Assembly: GCF_018613655.1 (NCBI RefSeq)
Contig: NZ_JAGGPW010000014.1
Span: forward strand, 62,001-126,000
From: Planococcus sp. ISL-109
GTDB taxonomy: Bacteria; Bacillota; Bacilli; Bacillales_A; Planococcaceae
Length of the DNA stretch: 64,000 nucleotides
Direction of reading: 5' to 3'
The stretch's first letter is position 1. Each line of letters starts with the position of its first letter. The translations under genes and the position numbers were made by a program. The notes under the pieces are model-generated. The model did not search any database. It was not told the origin of the DNA and saw only the letters and a program-made list of their open reading frames with translations. Of this stretch, positions 51,168 to 59,197 are shown piece after piece.

Positions 51168-51482
51168 ATGAGAACATTTTTGGAGTTTTTCCGCATCGTT
51201 GCTATTTTAATCATGTTAGGGGCAGGCGGCGGAATGATTTTAGCAAGCCTTTATTCGAGTGATTCGGGAACTGAACCGTATACGTGGCTCGGCGGCATTG
51301 CCGTTCTCTTGCTGATTTTTGTGCTGTACCGCAATAAACTGCAATTCTCCGGCTGGTATAAGGGAAAAGGCCGTGACAAACTGCCGCGCACCGTCACGAT
51401 TCTATTGCTTTCCGCTTCTTTACTTCTGCTAGTTTCTCCATTTATTTTTAGCGCTTTATTCAGTGCAGGAGCAATCGAATGA
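51168..51482 (+). CDS. Small membrane protein (104 aa), first of three
   Basis: A 104-residue protein with three hydrophobic segments (IVAILIMLGAGGGMILASLY, WLGGIAVLLLIFVLY, VTILLLSASLLLLVSPFIF) and a basic loop GWYKGKGRDKLPR. The ATG at 51168 follows AAAGGAATG. Its stop overlaps the next gene by four bases (ATGA), so the two are translationally coupled. No family recognised. Confidence 0.7.
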   Translation: MRTFLEFFRIVAILIMLGAGGGMILASLYSSDSGTEPYTWLGGIAVLLLIFVLYRNKLQFSGWYKGKGRDKLPRTVTILLLSASLLLLVSPFIFSALFSAGAIE

Positions 51483-51757
51483 AACAAAAACTGCTGTCTA
51501 CATTATCTTTCTTACTATTCCTCGCACTGCTGATTCCGCTCGCCTATTCCTCCAGTCGGTTCGGGACTTCTCTATTAGAAGGAGTGACCGCGCTCGGCTT
51601 TTACTCGCCGCTGATGTTGGCTGTCATCGGGTTCGCGGCTGCCGCATTCGGTATGAAAGGTGTCTATCGCATGCTACTCATGAACGGCCACGGAATTCTC
51701 TTCGTGCTCTATGCTGTTTTGCTGTTCGTCACCCGGTTCGGCTTTCAGCAGCCATAA
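51479..51757 (+). CDS. Small membrane protein (92 aa), second of three
   Basis: A 92-residue protein of mostly hydrophobic residues in three segments (FLLFLALLIPLAYSSS, FYSPLMLAVIGFAAAAFGM, GILFVLYAVLLFVTRF). Coupled by overlap to the upstream gene and followed after 23 nt by the third. No catalytic motif and no recognised family. A multi-subunit membrane complex is one possibility. Confidence 0.7.
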   Translation: MKQKLLSTLSFLLFLALLIPLAYSSSRFGTSLLEGVTALGFYSPLMLAVIGFAAAAFGMKGVYRMLLMNGHGILFVLYAVLLFVTRFGFQQP

Positions 51758-51780
51758 GGAATAGGATTGGAGGCGATGAC

Positions 51781-52035
51781 ATGATACTGATTTTAGCTGC
51801 TTATATAGCCTTGTTAAGTGTTGCTGTAAAAATGTTCTCCGGAGACAAGCGTCACCGGTGGAATCAGTCCGGCTATTTCACTGCATTTTTACTGCCGTTT
51901 CTCATATATGTTGTCTTCCTCAATATCATCGGCCCTATGGTCGGTTCCGGAATCGGGGTCGCTTTCATCGGCCTGATTTTCGGAATCGCCACATTGATTA
52001 TCGGTTATACTTCCAAAGCTGTTCATGATAGTTAA
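51781..52035 (+). CDS. Small membrane protein (84 aa), third of three
   Basis: An 84-residue protein with three hydrophobic segments (ILILAAYIALLSVAV, FTAFLLPFLIYVVFLNIIG, GVAFIGLIFGIATLIIG). The ATG at 51781 follows TTGGAGGCGATGAC. The longer frame that starts at 51463 overlaps the two preceding genes and is rejected. A bidirectional terminator begins at its stop codon, closing the three-gene unit. Function unknown. Confidence 0.7.
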   Translation: MILILAAYIALLSVAVKMFSGDKRHRWNQSGYFTAFLLPFLIYVVFLNIIGPMVGSGIGVAFIGLIFGIATLIIGYTSKAVHDS

Positions 52036-52092
52036 AAAGAGGGACTGTCCTTAAGGCCATGAAATGGCTTTTAAGGACAATCCCTCTTTTTA
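52034..52092. terminator. Bidirectional terminator between small-membrane operon and panB
   Basis: A long hairpin: AAAAAGAGGGA and TCCCTCTTTTT at the base, TGTCCTTAA/TTAAGGACA above it and CCAT/ATGG at the tip. T runs occur on both strands. Confidence 0.92.
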
Positions 52093-52929
52093 TTTCGATC
52101 CGCCGTATAATTGCTCGAGCTCTTCTTCTTTCATCGTAAAGTGGTGTTGTTCTGCTGGGAACACGCCCGTTTTCACTTCTTGGACGTATTGCTCAAGACC
52201 TTGCTTCATCGCATCACCCGCTTCTGCGTAGGAACGGACGAATTTCGGTACGTGATGCGAACCGTATTTCACCGTGTCATGGTAGACGAGCACTTGGCCA
52301 TCGGTTTCGCTGCCTGCACCGATGCCGATGACCGGGATGCTGAGTTCTTTTGTCACTTGTGTGGCCAGTTGATGCGGTATGCATTCAAGCACGAGCATGC
52401 ATGCGCCTGCCACTTCGCACGCTTTTGCGTCTTCGATCAATTGCTTCGCAGCGCTTGCGGTTTTTCCTTGCACTTTGTAACCGCCGAGCACAGCCGCGCT
52501 TTGCGGCAACAAGCCGAGATGTGCAACGACTGGAATGCCGGTCTCGGTGAGCTTGCGCGTCACTTCAATTACGTCTCCTGCGCCTTCAAGCTTTACGGCC
52601 TGTGCGCCGGTTTCCTGGAATATCCGGATGGCATGACCGAGCGTCCGGTCAAAGCCGCCGTGGAACGAACCGAACGGCATATCGACGACGAGGAACGTGT
52701 CCTGTGCGCCGCGCCGTGCCGCTTTGCCGTGGTGAATCATGTCATCGACGGTCACTTTGACGGTCGAATCATAGCCGAGCACAACCATGCCGAGCGAATC
52801 ACCGACCAGCAGCACATCGACCCCGGCGGCTTCTGCAATGCTTGCAGACGGGTAATCGTACGCCGTCAACATCGCGATTTTGTTTCCTTGTTTTTTCATT
52901 TTCATCAATGAGGCTGTATTTTCCATCAT
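52090..52929 (-). CDS. panB: 3-methyl-2-oxobutanoate hydroxymethyltransferase
   Basis: First committed step of pantothenate (coenzyme A) synthesis: transfers a hydroxymethyl group from methylenetetrahydrofolate to 2-oxoisovalerate. The 279-residue TIM-barrel enzyme shows [20 protein letters not shown], the metal-binding [29 protein letters not shown], and [19 protein letters not shown]. panC and panD do not follow here, unlike the B. subtilis panBCD order. The start is ATG ATG after GGAAGGAG. A terminator-like hairpin in its leader (52957-52975) suggests control before the coding region. Confidence 0.95.
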   Translation of the reverse strand: MMENTASLMKMKKQGNKIAMLTAYDYPSASIAEAAGVDVLLVGDSLGMVVLGYDSTVKVTVDDMIHHGKAARRGAQDTFLVVDMPFGSFHGGFDRTLGHAIRIFQETGAQAVKLEGAGDVIEVTRKLTETGIPVVAHLGLLPQSAAVLGGYKVQGKTASAAKQLIEDAKACEVAGACMLVLECIPHQLATQVTKELSIPVIGIGAGSETDGQVLVYHDTVKYGSHHVPKFVRSYAEAGDAMKQGLEQYVQEVKTGVFPAEQHHFTMKEEELEQLYGGSK

Positions 52930-52942
52930 TTTCTCCTTCCGG

Positions 52943-53106
52943 GAAGGAAACCTTTGAAAAAAGCCCGCCGCTTTTGAATGGACGGACAGAATTTGAATGC
53001 TTCGGTTTCTCCGTCCCTGTCGTATTTCAGATCAAGGCAGATCTATTCGGTTGGTGAAGATTGTGCAGGTGCAGTTCCGGTAGGATACCGCCCTAGTTTT
53101 ACTATA
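52943..53106 (-). promoter_or_regulatory. Structured leader of panB with internal terminator
   Basis: TATAGT (minus strand, 53101-53106) is a candidate -10. The roughly 150-nt leader then contains hairpins CGGTA/TACCG, AGATC/GATCT and GGACGGA/TCCGTCC (with the mismatch allowed). It ends in an intrinsic-terminator-like AAAAGC-GGCGG-GCTTTTTT at 52957-52975, just before the panB ribosome binding site. No known riboswitch or T-box consensus was recognised. Confidence 0.5.
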
Positions 53107-53171
53107 GCAGAACCCCCCATTAGCAGTAAGCGCCTGCACATCCGTTTCGCTCATGTCGTGTGCTGAAAAGT

Positions 53172-53756
53172 TCATAGCGCGTCACCATTTTTCGGGCGTC
53201 GTTTTTCGGATTGCTGCTGTTGCCATTCCGGGGCGAGCAGCGAAAAGACCAGTGCGTCGTGCGACTCGCCGCCCTGATGCAAATACCCGCGGAGCCGCCC
53301 TTCTTGCGCGAACCCCATCTTCACCAGCAGCCTGTTCGAACCGGTATTCTCTGGATATGTGGTAGCACCGATACGGTATAAGCCGAGCTCATCGAACGCG
53401 TAAGCAAGCACCGCCGCCAACGCTTCTTCCATTACTCCTTGGCGCCAGTAATCAGGATGCAGTTCATAGCCGACTTCGGTTTTCTTCGAGCGCAAGTGAA
53501 GCTGGTTCAGCCCGATGGTGCCGATCAATTCTTCGCCCCCGTGCAACCGGATGCCCCAGCGCATGCCGCGCATCACTTCGAACACCACGCGAAAAGCGCG
53601 GATCATCTCGACCGCTTCTTCTTTTTCCAGCAGCCGGTCCATGCCGTAATAAAAGGTCACATCTTTCCGCTGCAACAAAGCGTAATAGCATTCCGCATCC
53701 TGCTCTGTAATTTCCGTCAATCTCAGGCGTTGTGTCTCAAGTATTGGAAACTCCAT
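53172..53756 (-). CDS. GNAT-family N-acetyltransferase (RimJ/RimL type)
   Basis: A 194-residue acetyltransferase of the ribosomal-protein/serine acetyltransferase group. It begins LETQRLRLTEITEQDAECYY and has the acetyl-CoA loop preceded by GYELHPDYWRQGVMEEALAA, with GATTYPENTGSNRLLVKMGF near the end. It transfers acetyl groups to an amine on an unknown target. Its start overlaps the end of the next GNAT gene by 20 nt and follows AAAGGAGAGG. Confidence 0.87.
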   Translation of the reverse strand: MEFPILETQRLRLTEITEQDAECYYALLQRKDVTFYYGMDRLLEKEEAVEMIRAFRVVFEVMRGMRWGIRLHGGEELIGTIGLNQLHLRSKKTEVGYELHPDYWRQGVMEEALAAVLAYAFDELGLYRIGATTYPENTGSNRLLVKMGFAQEGRLRGYLHQGGESHDALVFSLLAPEWQQQQSEKRRPKNGDAL

Positions 53757-54270
53757 GCCACCTCTCCTTTGTTAGCACATATACAAGCACGGATTGCCCG
53801 CCTCGCATTAGTTTTTTCTCACAGGTCATGCCAATCGCTTCCGCCACTTTGCGGGAAGCCGAATTTTCGGGTTGGATCAGTGAAATCAGCCGATTGCGCC
53901 CGTGCTCCCCGAACCCTTCCTGACACAAAACGGCCGCCGCCTCCCGCGCATAACCCAGACCCCAAAATTCCGGCGCGAGCCAATAGCCGACTTCAAGCTC
54001 CTTTGTCCCGTCCACGGTTTGCTCGACGAGCCCCGCATGCCCGATGCGCTTACCGTCTTCTTTTCGGACGAGCAGCAACAGGCCATTGCGCGGATGTTCC
54101 CGGTACGAGCGGTAAATCCAATAGAGAAACTCCAGCGCGAGATGGCGATTTTTCGTTGTGCCGTCTCCAATATAGCGCATGACATCCGGCTGCTTCACGA
54201 GCGAGAAAAGAAATTCAAAATCCTCGTCACGATAACGGCGCAACAGCAATCGCTCGCTTTCCAGCTTCAT
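53737..54270 (-). CDS. GNAT-family N-acetyltransferase, second paralogue
   Basis: A 177-residue acetyltransferase beginning ESERLLLRRYRDEDFEFLF with the acetyl-CoA motif GYWLAPEFWGLGYAREAAAV and the late motif LIQPENSASRKVAEAIGM. It resembles its neighbour at 53172-53756 in build, so the pair may have come from duplication. The ATG at 54270 follows AAGGGG. A longer in-frame reading (to 54306) would make the parS site part of the coding region. Target unknown. Confidence 0.85.
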   Translation of the reverse strand: MKLESERLLLRRYRDEDFEFLFSLVKQPDVMRYIGDGTTKNRHLALEFLYWIYRSYREHPRNGLLLLVRKEDGKRIGHAGLVEQTVDGTKELEVGYWLAPEFWGLGYAREAAAVLCQEGFGEHGRNRLISLIQPENSASRKVAEAIGMTCEKKLMRGGQSVLVYVLTKERWHGVSNT

Positions 54271-54289
54271 CTTCACTGCCCCTTCCAAG

Positions 54290-54305
54290 CGTTTCACGTG
54301 AAACA
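54290..54305. other. parS site (ParB/Spo0J binding)
   Basis: CGTTTCACGTGAAACA matches the bacterial parS consensus TGTTNCACGTGAAACA at 15 of 16 positions; the palindrome is perfect except for its first base. Such sites recruit ParB and SMC for chromosome segregation and lie mostly around the replication origin. Here the site lies 20 nt upstream of the GNAT start codon. Confidence 0.88.
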
Positions 54306-54321
54306 TTTTCTAAAATTCAAA

Positions 54322-54774
54322 TTACCGTAAACGGTTGCTGTCAAGTTTTTCCACCGTTTCATAGTTTTTGGATTTGCGGATTTTCACCTTATTCCGTTCC
54401 GCAAATTGCACCAATTCGCTATACAACTCGTCCGGAAACAACGCAAAACGCAGGTCGATTCCTTTTTTCACACGGACGATCGCCACTTTCGCTGTCCAAT
54501 TGCTGCGCTTGAAATCAATGCGCCGGACTTCATCCGCATACACCGTTTTATAGTAAAGCGGCACACTCCACCATTCGACACGGTAGACGATATTGTCTCT
54601 GCGGACCTTTACGTGTGCTTTGATAAATAAAGCCAGCACAATCAAGACGGAGATAAACAGTTGAAAATACAGCGCAAACCCGGTCGGGAATGAACCGAGA
54701 AAAAGCGGAGGCAAATTGACCGCCAATAACATGAAGACAATCAGCCAGCGCTGTACTTTTCCTTGATGAACCAT
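54322..54774 (-). CDS. Two-helix membrane protein with a PH-like domain, unknown function
   Basis: A 150-residue protein with two N-terminal hydrophobic segments (LIVFMLLAVNLPPLFLG and ALYFQLFISVLIVLALFI). A soluble part rich in beta-strand pattern follows (VEWWSVPLYYKTVYADEVRR, VAIVRVKKGIDLRFALF), as in bacterial PH-domain membrane proteins. This is a structural impression, not a firm family call. No partner gene is obvious. It lies between the second GNAT gene and a DUF4181-like gene. Confidence 0.6.
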   Translation of the reverse strand: MVHQGKVQRWLIVFMLLAVNLPPLFLGSFPTGFALYFQLFISVLIVLALFIKAHVKVRRDNIVYRVEWWSVPLYYKTVYADEVRRIDFKRSNWTAKVAIVRVKKGIDLRFALFPDELYSELVQFAERNKVKIRKSKNYETVEKLDSNRLR

Positions 54775-54815
54775 TCGCTCTCCTCCTTTTTCATTTCATT
54801 TTACGGTCGATTGGT

Positions 54816-55280
54816 TTAATCGTCCTTAAAAAATATTTCGATAAATTCCGGGAAAAATGCAACGGCGCACGTAAACACAATGACCAGCCCAGTCGGCATC
54901 TGTATTAATGTAAATTTATAATCATTCGGATTATCGGAATGCTTTTTTTCCATATGAGCGGTGAACAGCTCCTGAATTCCCCCGATGACCATCATCACTG
55001 CCAAAGGAACCCAAGGGCCTTGTTCAAAAAATGTAAAAAGCGCTACGAGGGAGATTGCTGCTCCTCCCCAGCGGAAATACCCATCCACTTTCTGGTGGCG
55101 GTCATTGACGTAATTCGAAGAATCCGAAAAGAACTTCTTGCGCTCAACCCTCAAAATCTTCCGCAGCATCCAATTCACGACAAAGATGGCGACACCGGTG
55201 ACAACTAAAAACCCGGCCAATTCCCACATCCAATTGGTTGGCGCTAAATAGTAGCCCACCATTCCGTCCATCCTGTTCAT
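54816..55280 (-). CDS. DUF4181-like membrane protein
   Basis: A 154-residue protein with about four hydrophobic segments and the motif KKFFSDSSNYVNDRHQKVDG, which resembles the DUF4181 family of small Bacillales membrane proteins. Function unknown. It lies just upstream of the PH-like gene on the same strand, with 41 nt between them, and about 115 nt from the gluconokinase end. Confidence 0.6.
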   Translation of the reverse strand: MNRMDGMVGYYLAPTNWMWELAGFLVVTGVAIFVVNWMLRKILRVERKKFFSDSSNYVNDRHQKVDGYFRWGGAAISLVALFTFFEQGPWVPLAVMMVIGGIQELFTAHMEKKHSDNPNDYKFTLIQMPTGLVIVFTCAVAFFPEFIEIFFKDD

Positions 55281-55395
55281 TCCCTCACCCCTGACCGATA
55301 GCCTTTGCTCTACTCGCTAAGAATCTTCTATACATACGACTATCGTATCATGAGTTTTTGGGAAATTATAGAATATTTTTTAATTTTTCTGATAA

Positions 55396-56925
55396 TCATC
55401 CATCAATAGCATCGTCTTGATCGGTTGCGTGGCGGCGCTGGAATTCATCGATTTCCGCATAGCCTTCTTGCAGAAGCCTGCCGGCACCCAAATAAATCGT
55501 CATCAATTCCCGGTACACCTTCGCCGCAGCAGCATCCGGCTCGTGCCGGTAGACTTCCGCTTCCGGCCAATCGCTTTCCCCGAGTTCCTGCAGTTCACCC
55601 ATAGCATAACGCCCAAGCAATACGGCACCAAGGCAGCCGCTTTCGATTTGTTTCGGAAAATTCACCGGCACGCCGACAATGTCCGCGAGCATTTGGCGCC
55701 AAATGGGGGACCTGGAAAAGCCGCCGGACGCTTGAATATGATTGGTTTTGCCGGTCAACAATTCCACCGTCAACAGCACTTCGTGTAAATTGAACAAAAC
55801 ACCCTCTAAAGCGGCCCGGATGAGATGCGCTTTCGTGTGATGGATGCTCAGCCCAAAATACGAACCGCGCGCCGAAGCGTTCCAGAGCGGCGCACGCTCC
55901 CCCGTCAAATACGGATGGAACAATAAGCCGTCCGCGCCAGGCGGAACGGGACGCGCCAGTTCCACCAATTGTTCGTAGGACGTGTCGCTGTCGCCGAAGA
56001 CATCTATCAGCCATCCTAAGACGAGTCCGCCATTATTGACCGGACCGCCGACCAAGAACTGATGCGGGCTGATTGCATAGCAAAAGGTGCGTCCAAGTGG
56101 ATCGAGCACCGGTTGATTCGTTATCGTCCGCACCGCGCCGCTCGTGCCGATTGTGACCGCTAGCGTCCCTTTTCGCGCAGCACCGAGTCCGATATTCGAC
56201 AGCGCTCCATCACTCCCTCCAACGATCACACAGGTGCCGACCGGGATTCCCATCGCCTCGGCGAGACGCAGATCCATGCCCGTCAAACTGTGCGTAACCG
56301 GGACGATATGCGGCAACTGATCACGGGTGATGCCGACAATCTCGAGTGCTTGTTCTTCCCAGTCCCGTGTCAGCGGATTAAAGAGGCCCGTTGCGCTGGC
56401 GAGCGATTCGTCGATGAGCCAAACGCCGAACAAGCGGTGGAGCAGGTAGCTTTTCAAATCGATGAATTTCGCCGTCTTGTCAAACAAATCAGGCTGGTCT
56501 TGCTTGAGCCAAAGGATTTTCGTCAGCGGCGACATCGCGTGGATCGGCGTGCCGGTTTTGCGGTACAGCCCGCCGTGTGCCGAGCGGATTTCCGCAGCCG
56601 CTTTCTGGCTCCTCGTATCTGCCCAAGTGATGCATTTCGTCAGCAAATCGCCGTGTTCGTCGACGGCGATGACGCTGTGCATGGCGGCGGAGAACGACAG
56701 AAAGCGCAGTTCGACATCGCCGGCTTTCTCTACTGCTTCTTGAATCGTTTCCATTAGCGCATGGAAAATTTTTGGTGGATCCACTTCGGCAGTGAACGGA
56801 TTTGGGGTGTCGAGCGGGTACGAGCGATGCGCTTGTGAGAGCAGCTGGCCGCCGGCGCCGTAGATCACTGCTTTGGTCGAGGACGTGCCGACATCGACAC
56901 CCAAATAAGCGATCGGCCGGTTCAT
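55396..56925 (-). CDS. gntK: Gluconokinase (FGGY family)
   Basis: Phosphorylates D-gluconate to 6-phosphogluconate. The 509-residue protein shows the FGGY N-terminal phosphate loop GVDVGTSSTKAVIY, the substrate region ITWADTRSQKAAAEIR, the middle TIGTSGAVRTITNQPVL and the C-terminal ASGGFSRSPIWRQMLADIVG. The start at ATG 56925 follows AAGGAG; a GTG nine bases upstream is too close to it. It follows a truncated 6-phosphogluconate dehydrogenase, so a gluconate unit has decayed: this kinase's product would need a dehydrogenase elsewhere. Confidence 0.9.
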   Translation of the reverse strand: MNRPIAYLGVDVGTSSTKAVIYGAGGQLLSQAHRSYPLDTPNPFTAEVDPPKIFHALMETIQEAVEKAGDVELRFLSFSAAMHSVIAVDEHGDLLTKCITWADTRSQKAAAEIRSAHGGLYRKTGTPIHAMSPLTKILWLKQDQPDLFDKTAKFIDLKSYLLHRLFGVWLIDESLASATGLFNPLTRDWEEQALEIVGITRDQLPHIVPVTHSLTGMDLRLAEAMGIPVGTCVIVGGSDGALSNIGLGAARKGTLAVTIGTSGAVRTITNQPVLDPLGRTFCYAISPHQFLVGGPVNNGGLVLGWLIDVFGDSDTSYEQLVELARPVPPGADGLLFHPYLTGERAPLWNASARGSYFGLSIHHTKAHLIRAALEGVLFNLHEVLLTVELLTGKTNHIQASGGFSRSPIWRQMLADIVGVPVNFPKQIESGCLGAVLLGRYAMGELQELGESDWPEAEVYRHEPDAAAAKVYRELMTIYLGAGRLLQEGYAEIDEFQRRHATDQDDAIDG

Positions 56926-56930
56926 CGCGC

Positions 56931-57272
56931 TCACTCCTTCTCCGTGTTCGCTTCTATGGCATGTCCCCTGAATTCACGGCGCATCGCCGCAACCACTTTG
57001 CCGGAGAAGCTGTCCACTTCACGCGACCGGTCGCGCATCATGAGCGACATGGCGATGACCGGCGCCGGCACTTCCAGTTCGAGCACGGTCTCCACCGTCC
57101 AGCGCCCTTCACCGGATGCATGCATGACGCCTTTAATCTCGTCCAACATGACCGCTTGCATCGAATCTCCTGCTGTATAGGCGTCATAGCCGATTACTTT
57201 ATAGCCGTGATCCGTTAAATTGTGCTTAAGATTGCTGTCCATTTTTCCTAGTCCTATCAGTCCACTCTGCAT
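56931..57272 (-). pseudogene. gnd: 6-phosphogluconate dehydrogenase remnant with an in-frame internal deletion
   Basis: A 113-residue open frame with a good ribosome binding site (AGGAGG). Residues ~1-30 (SGLIGLGKMDSNLKHNLTDH and GYKVIGYD) are the NAD-binding start of a YqeC-type dehydrogenase. Residues ~45-113 (DEIKGVMHASGEGRWTVETV to VVAAMRREF) are its extreme C-terminus. About 190 residues of the normal ~300, including the catalytic domain, are gone. The glycine-rich motif is also damaged (GKMD for GKMG). The join is in frame, so a stable short protein could still be made. It sits immediately before gluconokinase. Confidence 0.85.
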
Positions 57273-57430
57273 AACCGATACCTCCTATCTTCTGTCCGCT
57301 ATGTTCGTCGCGCGTGTCCCGTTCTCCTGCCAAGTTCCGTTCTTTGACAAAACAAAAAGCTTACGCTATCGTAATAAAGTCAAACCCGACTAAGTTTATA
57401 AGGTTTTTAAAAAATATACAGGAGGCGCTT

Positions 57431-58660
57431 ATGAAAACTCTTTGGAAATCTTATGCAAATACATCCCTTATCGTAAAAATCACCATCGCGCTCATCCTTG
57501 GCGTCACCGCAGGACTCGTGTTCGGCGAACAGACCGCGGTGCTTGCGCCACTCGGTGATCTATTGCTGCGGCTCCTGACCTTCCTGATCGTGCCGCTGAT
57601 TTTTCTGACGCTGATTGTCGGCATCAACCAGTCGCGTATCGGCGACCTTGGCCGCATGGGCGGGAAAGTGTTTCTGTTTTATACGCTAAGCTCCGCATTC
57701 GCCATCGTCGTCGGCTTATCGGTCGCGAGCATCTTCCAGCCGGGATCCGGCATGCAGCTCGACGGATCGGAAACTTTCGACGTACCGGAAAACCCCGGCT
57801 TCACCAGTGTTCTCTTGAACATTGTCCCGTCGAATATCATCGCGGCATTTAGTGAGATGAATTTGCTCGGCATCATCTTCACTGCATTCGCATTCGGCAT
57901 CGCGCTTTCTTATATGAGAAGCTCTGCGGAATTTAGCGAGCTCGGCAATCATTTGATGAAAACCGTGAACGCTTTAAACGAAGCAACATTGCTCGTCTTA
58001 CGAGCCATTCTTCAATACGTGCCGATCGGCATTTTCGCCATCATGGCGGAGACGGTCGGTTCACAGGGAATGGCTACGCTCGTATCACTCGGCGGCATGG
58101 TCGTCGTTCTTTATATCGCCATCGCAGTCCAGATTGCGATTTACACAGTGGCGATGCTGCTGTTCAAAGTCAATCCGCTGACTTTCTTTAAACATGCACG
58201 TACGCCGATGCTGACGGCATTTGTCACACAAAGCAGCTCCGGCACTTTGCCGTTGACGCTTGAAGCGGCGCGCGGCCTCGGCATACCGAAAAGCTTGTAC
58301 GGCTTCAGCCTGCCGCTCGGCGCGACGATCAATATGGACGGCGCGGCAATCCGCATCGCCGTTTCTGCCATTTTCGCCGCCAATATTATCGGTGACCCGC
58401 TGAGCTTGTCCGAAATGTTCCTAGTCGTCCTAATCGGCACACTCGCAACCGTCGGCACCGCCGGCATTCCGGGTGCTGGAATCGTCATGATCGCCACTGT
58501 CTTCGTCCAACTCGGATTGCCGATGGAAGCGGTCGCCCTCCTAACTGCGATCGATGCGCTAGTCGGCATGGGCGCCACGATGCTCAACGTCACAGGCGAT
58601 TTGGCCGGCTCGAAGTTGATCGACCAAAGCGAAAAACGCCGTCGCTCGGCAAATGCTTGA
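57431..58660 (+). CDS. Dicarboxylate/amino acid:cation symporter (DAACS/GltP/DctA family)
   Basis: A 409-residue sodium- or proton-coupled carrier for C4-dicarboxylates or glutamate/aspartate. Hallmark motifs are the serine-rich TQSSSGTLPLTLEAARGLGI, then PLGATINMDGAAI, and the conserved GIPGAGIVMIATVFVQLGLP loop near the C-terminus. The ATG at 57431 follows AGGAGG; a longer in-frame reading has none. It is divergent from the gluconate remnants and stands alone. Confidence 0.9.
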   Translation: MKTLWKSYANTSLIVKITIALILGVTAGLVFGEQTAVLAPLGDLLLRLLTFLIVPLIFLTLIVGINQSRIGDLGRMGGKVFLFYTLSSAFAIVVGLSVASIFQPGSGMQLDGSETFDVPENPGFTSVLLNIVPSNIIAAFSEMNLLGIIFTAFAFGIALSYMRSSAEFSELGNHLMKTVNALNEATLLVLRAILQYVPIGIFAIMAETVGSQGMATLVSLGGMVVVLYIAIAVQIAIYTVAMLLFKVNPLTFFKHARTPMLTAFVTQSSSGTLPLTLEAARGLGIPKSLYGFSLPLGATINMDGAAIRIAVSAIFAANIIGDPLSLSEMFLVVLIGTLATVGTAGIPGAGIVMIATVFVQLGLPMEAVALLTAIDALVGMGATMLNVTGDLAGSKLIDQSEKRRRSANA

Positions 58661-58699
58661 TCCGCCTCTATACGGACAAAGTGCGGATCCTTGTGATAC

Positions 58700-58721
58700 A
58701 GTGGGAGTATCTCGTATCCCA
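58700..58721 (+). promoter_or_regulatory. Inverted repeat upstream of the haem monooxygenase-like gene
   Basis: GTGGGA and TCCCAC frame a 10-nt loop 22 nt before the start codon at 58744. No T run follows, so an operator or RNA hairpin is more likely than a terminator. It is not a Fur-type site by eye. Confidence 0.4.
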
Positions 58722-58743
58722 CCAAAAAAGGAGACATGCTCAT

Positions 58744-59082
58744 ATGTATATCGTTACGAACCGCATTAAAATGAAACCGGGCTTTGCTGAAAAGATGGCC
58801 CCGAACTTCACCCGTCCCGGCGCATTGCAGGAAATGGAAGGCTTCCATAAAGTTGAAGTGACCATCACGCAAAACCTGGAAGAATTCGATGAATTGAATG
58901 TCAATATGTATTGGGAAAATTTAGAAAACTATGAAGCGTGGAAAACGAGCGATGTTTTCAAACAAGCGCACAAACGCCCGGAAGCTGACGCTGATGCAGG
59001 CGAAGAGAAAAAAGAATCGCCAATGCTCGGCAGTGAGCTTGTCATCACTAAGATTGCTTCGGTCATCGAAGCAGCAAAATAA
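58744..59082 (+). CDS. Antibiotic-biosynthesis-monooxygenase/haem-degrading monooxygenase (IsdG/HmoA-like)
   Basis: A 112-residue alpha-beta barrel protein of the ABM/IsdG superfamily. It begins MYIVTNRIKMKPGFAEKMAP. The three residues used by IsdG-type haem oxygenases appear in place: Asn in MYIVTN (residue 6), Trp in NMYWENLENYEAW and His in FKQAHKRP. It would release iron from haem with a flavin or other reductant. Other ABM proteins have different roles, so the haem function is probable, not proven. The ATG follows AAAGGAG. A terminator follows. Confidence 0.8.
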   Translation: MYIVTNRIKMKPGFAEKMAPNFTRPGALQEMEGFHKVEVTITQNLEEFDELNVNMYWENLENYEAWKTSDVFKQAHKRPEADADAGEEKKESPMLGSELVITKIASVIEAAK

Positions 59083-59087
59083 CGAAC

Positions 59088-59119
59088 AACAGGCAGCTTT
59101 TGCTGCCTGTTTCTTTTTG
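59088..59119 (+). terminator. Terminator after the haem monooxygenase-like gene
   Basis: ACAGGCAGC pairs with GCTGCCTGT across TTTT, followed by TTCTTTTT. Confidence 0.9.
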
Positions 59120-59197
59120 CCTTCATTCACCTTTTATACAGGACTTTTGATATAATTGCCATATTCGTTAAAAATGCCTGTTTCGGAAGGAATTCAT

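Noticed and set aside
53040..53110. T-box antiterminator-like GGGCGGTATCC upstream of panB
   Set aside because: The invariant GGGTGGNACCGCG is not present and panB is not a usual T-box target.
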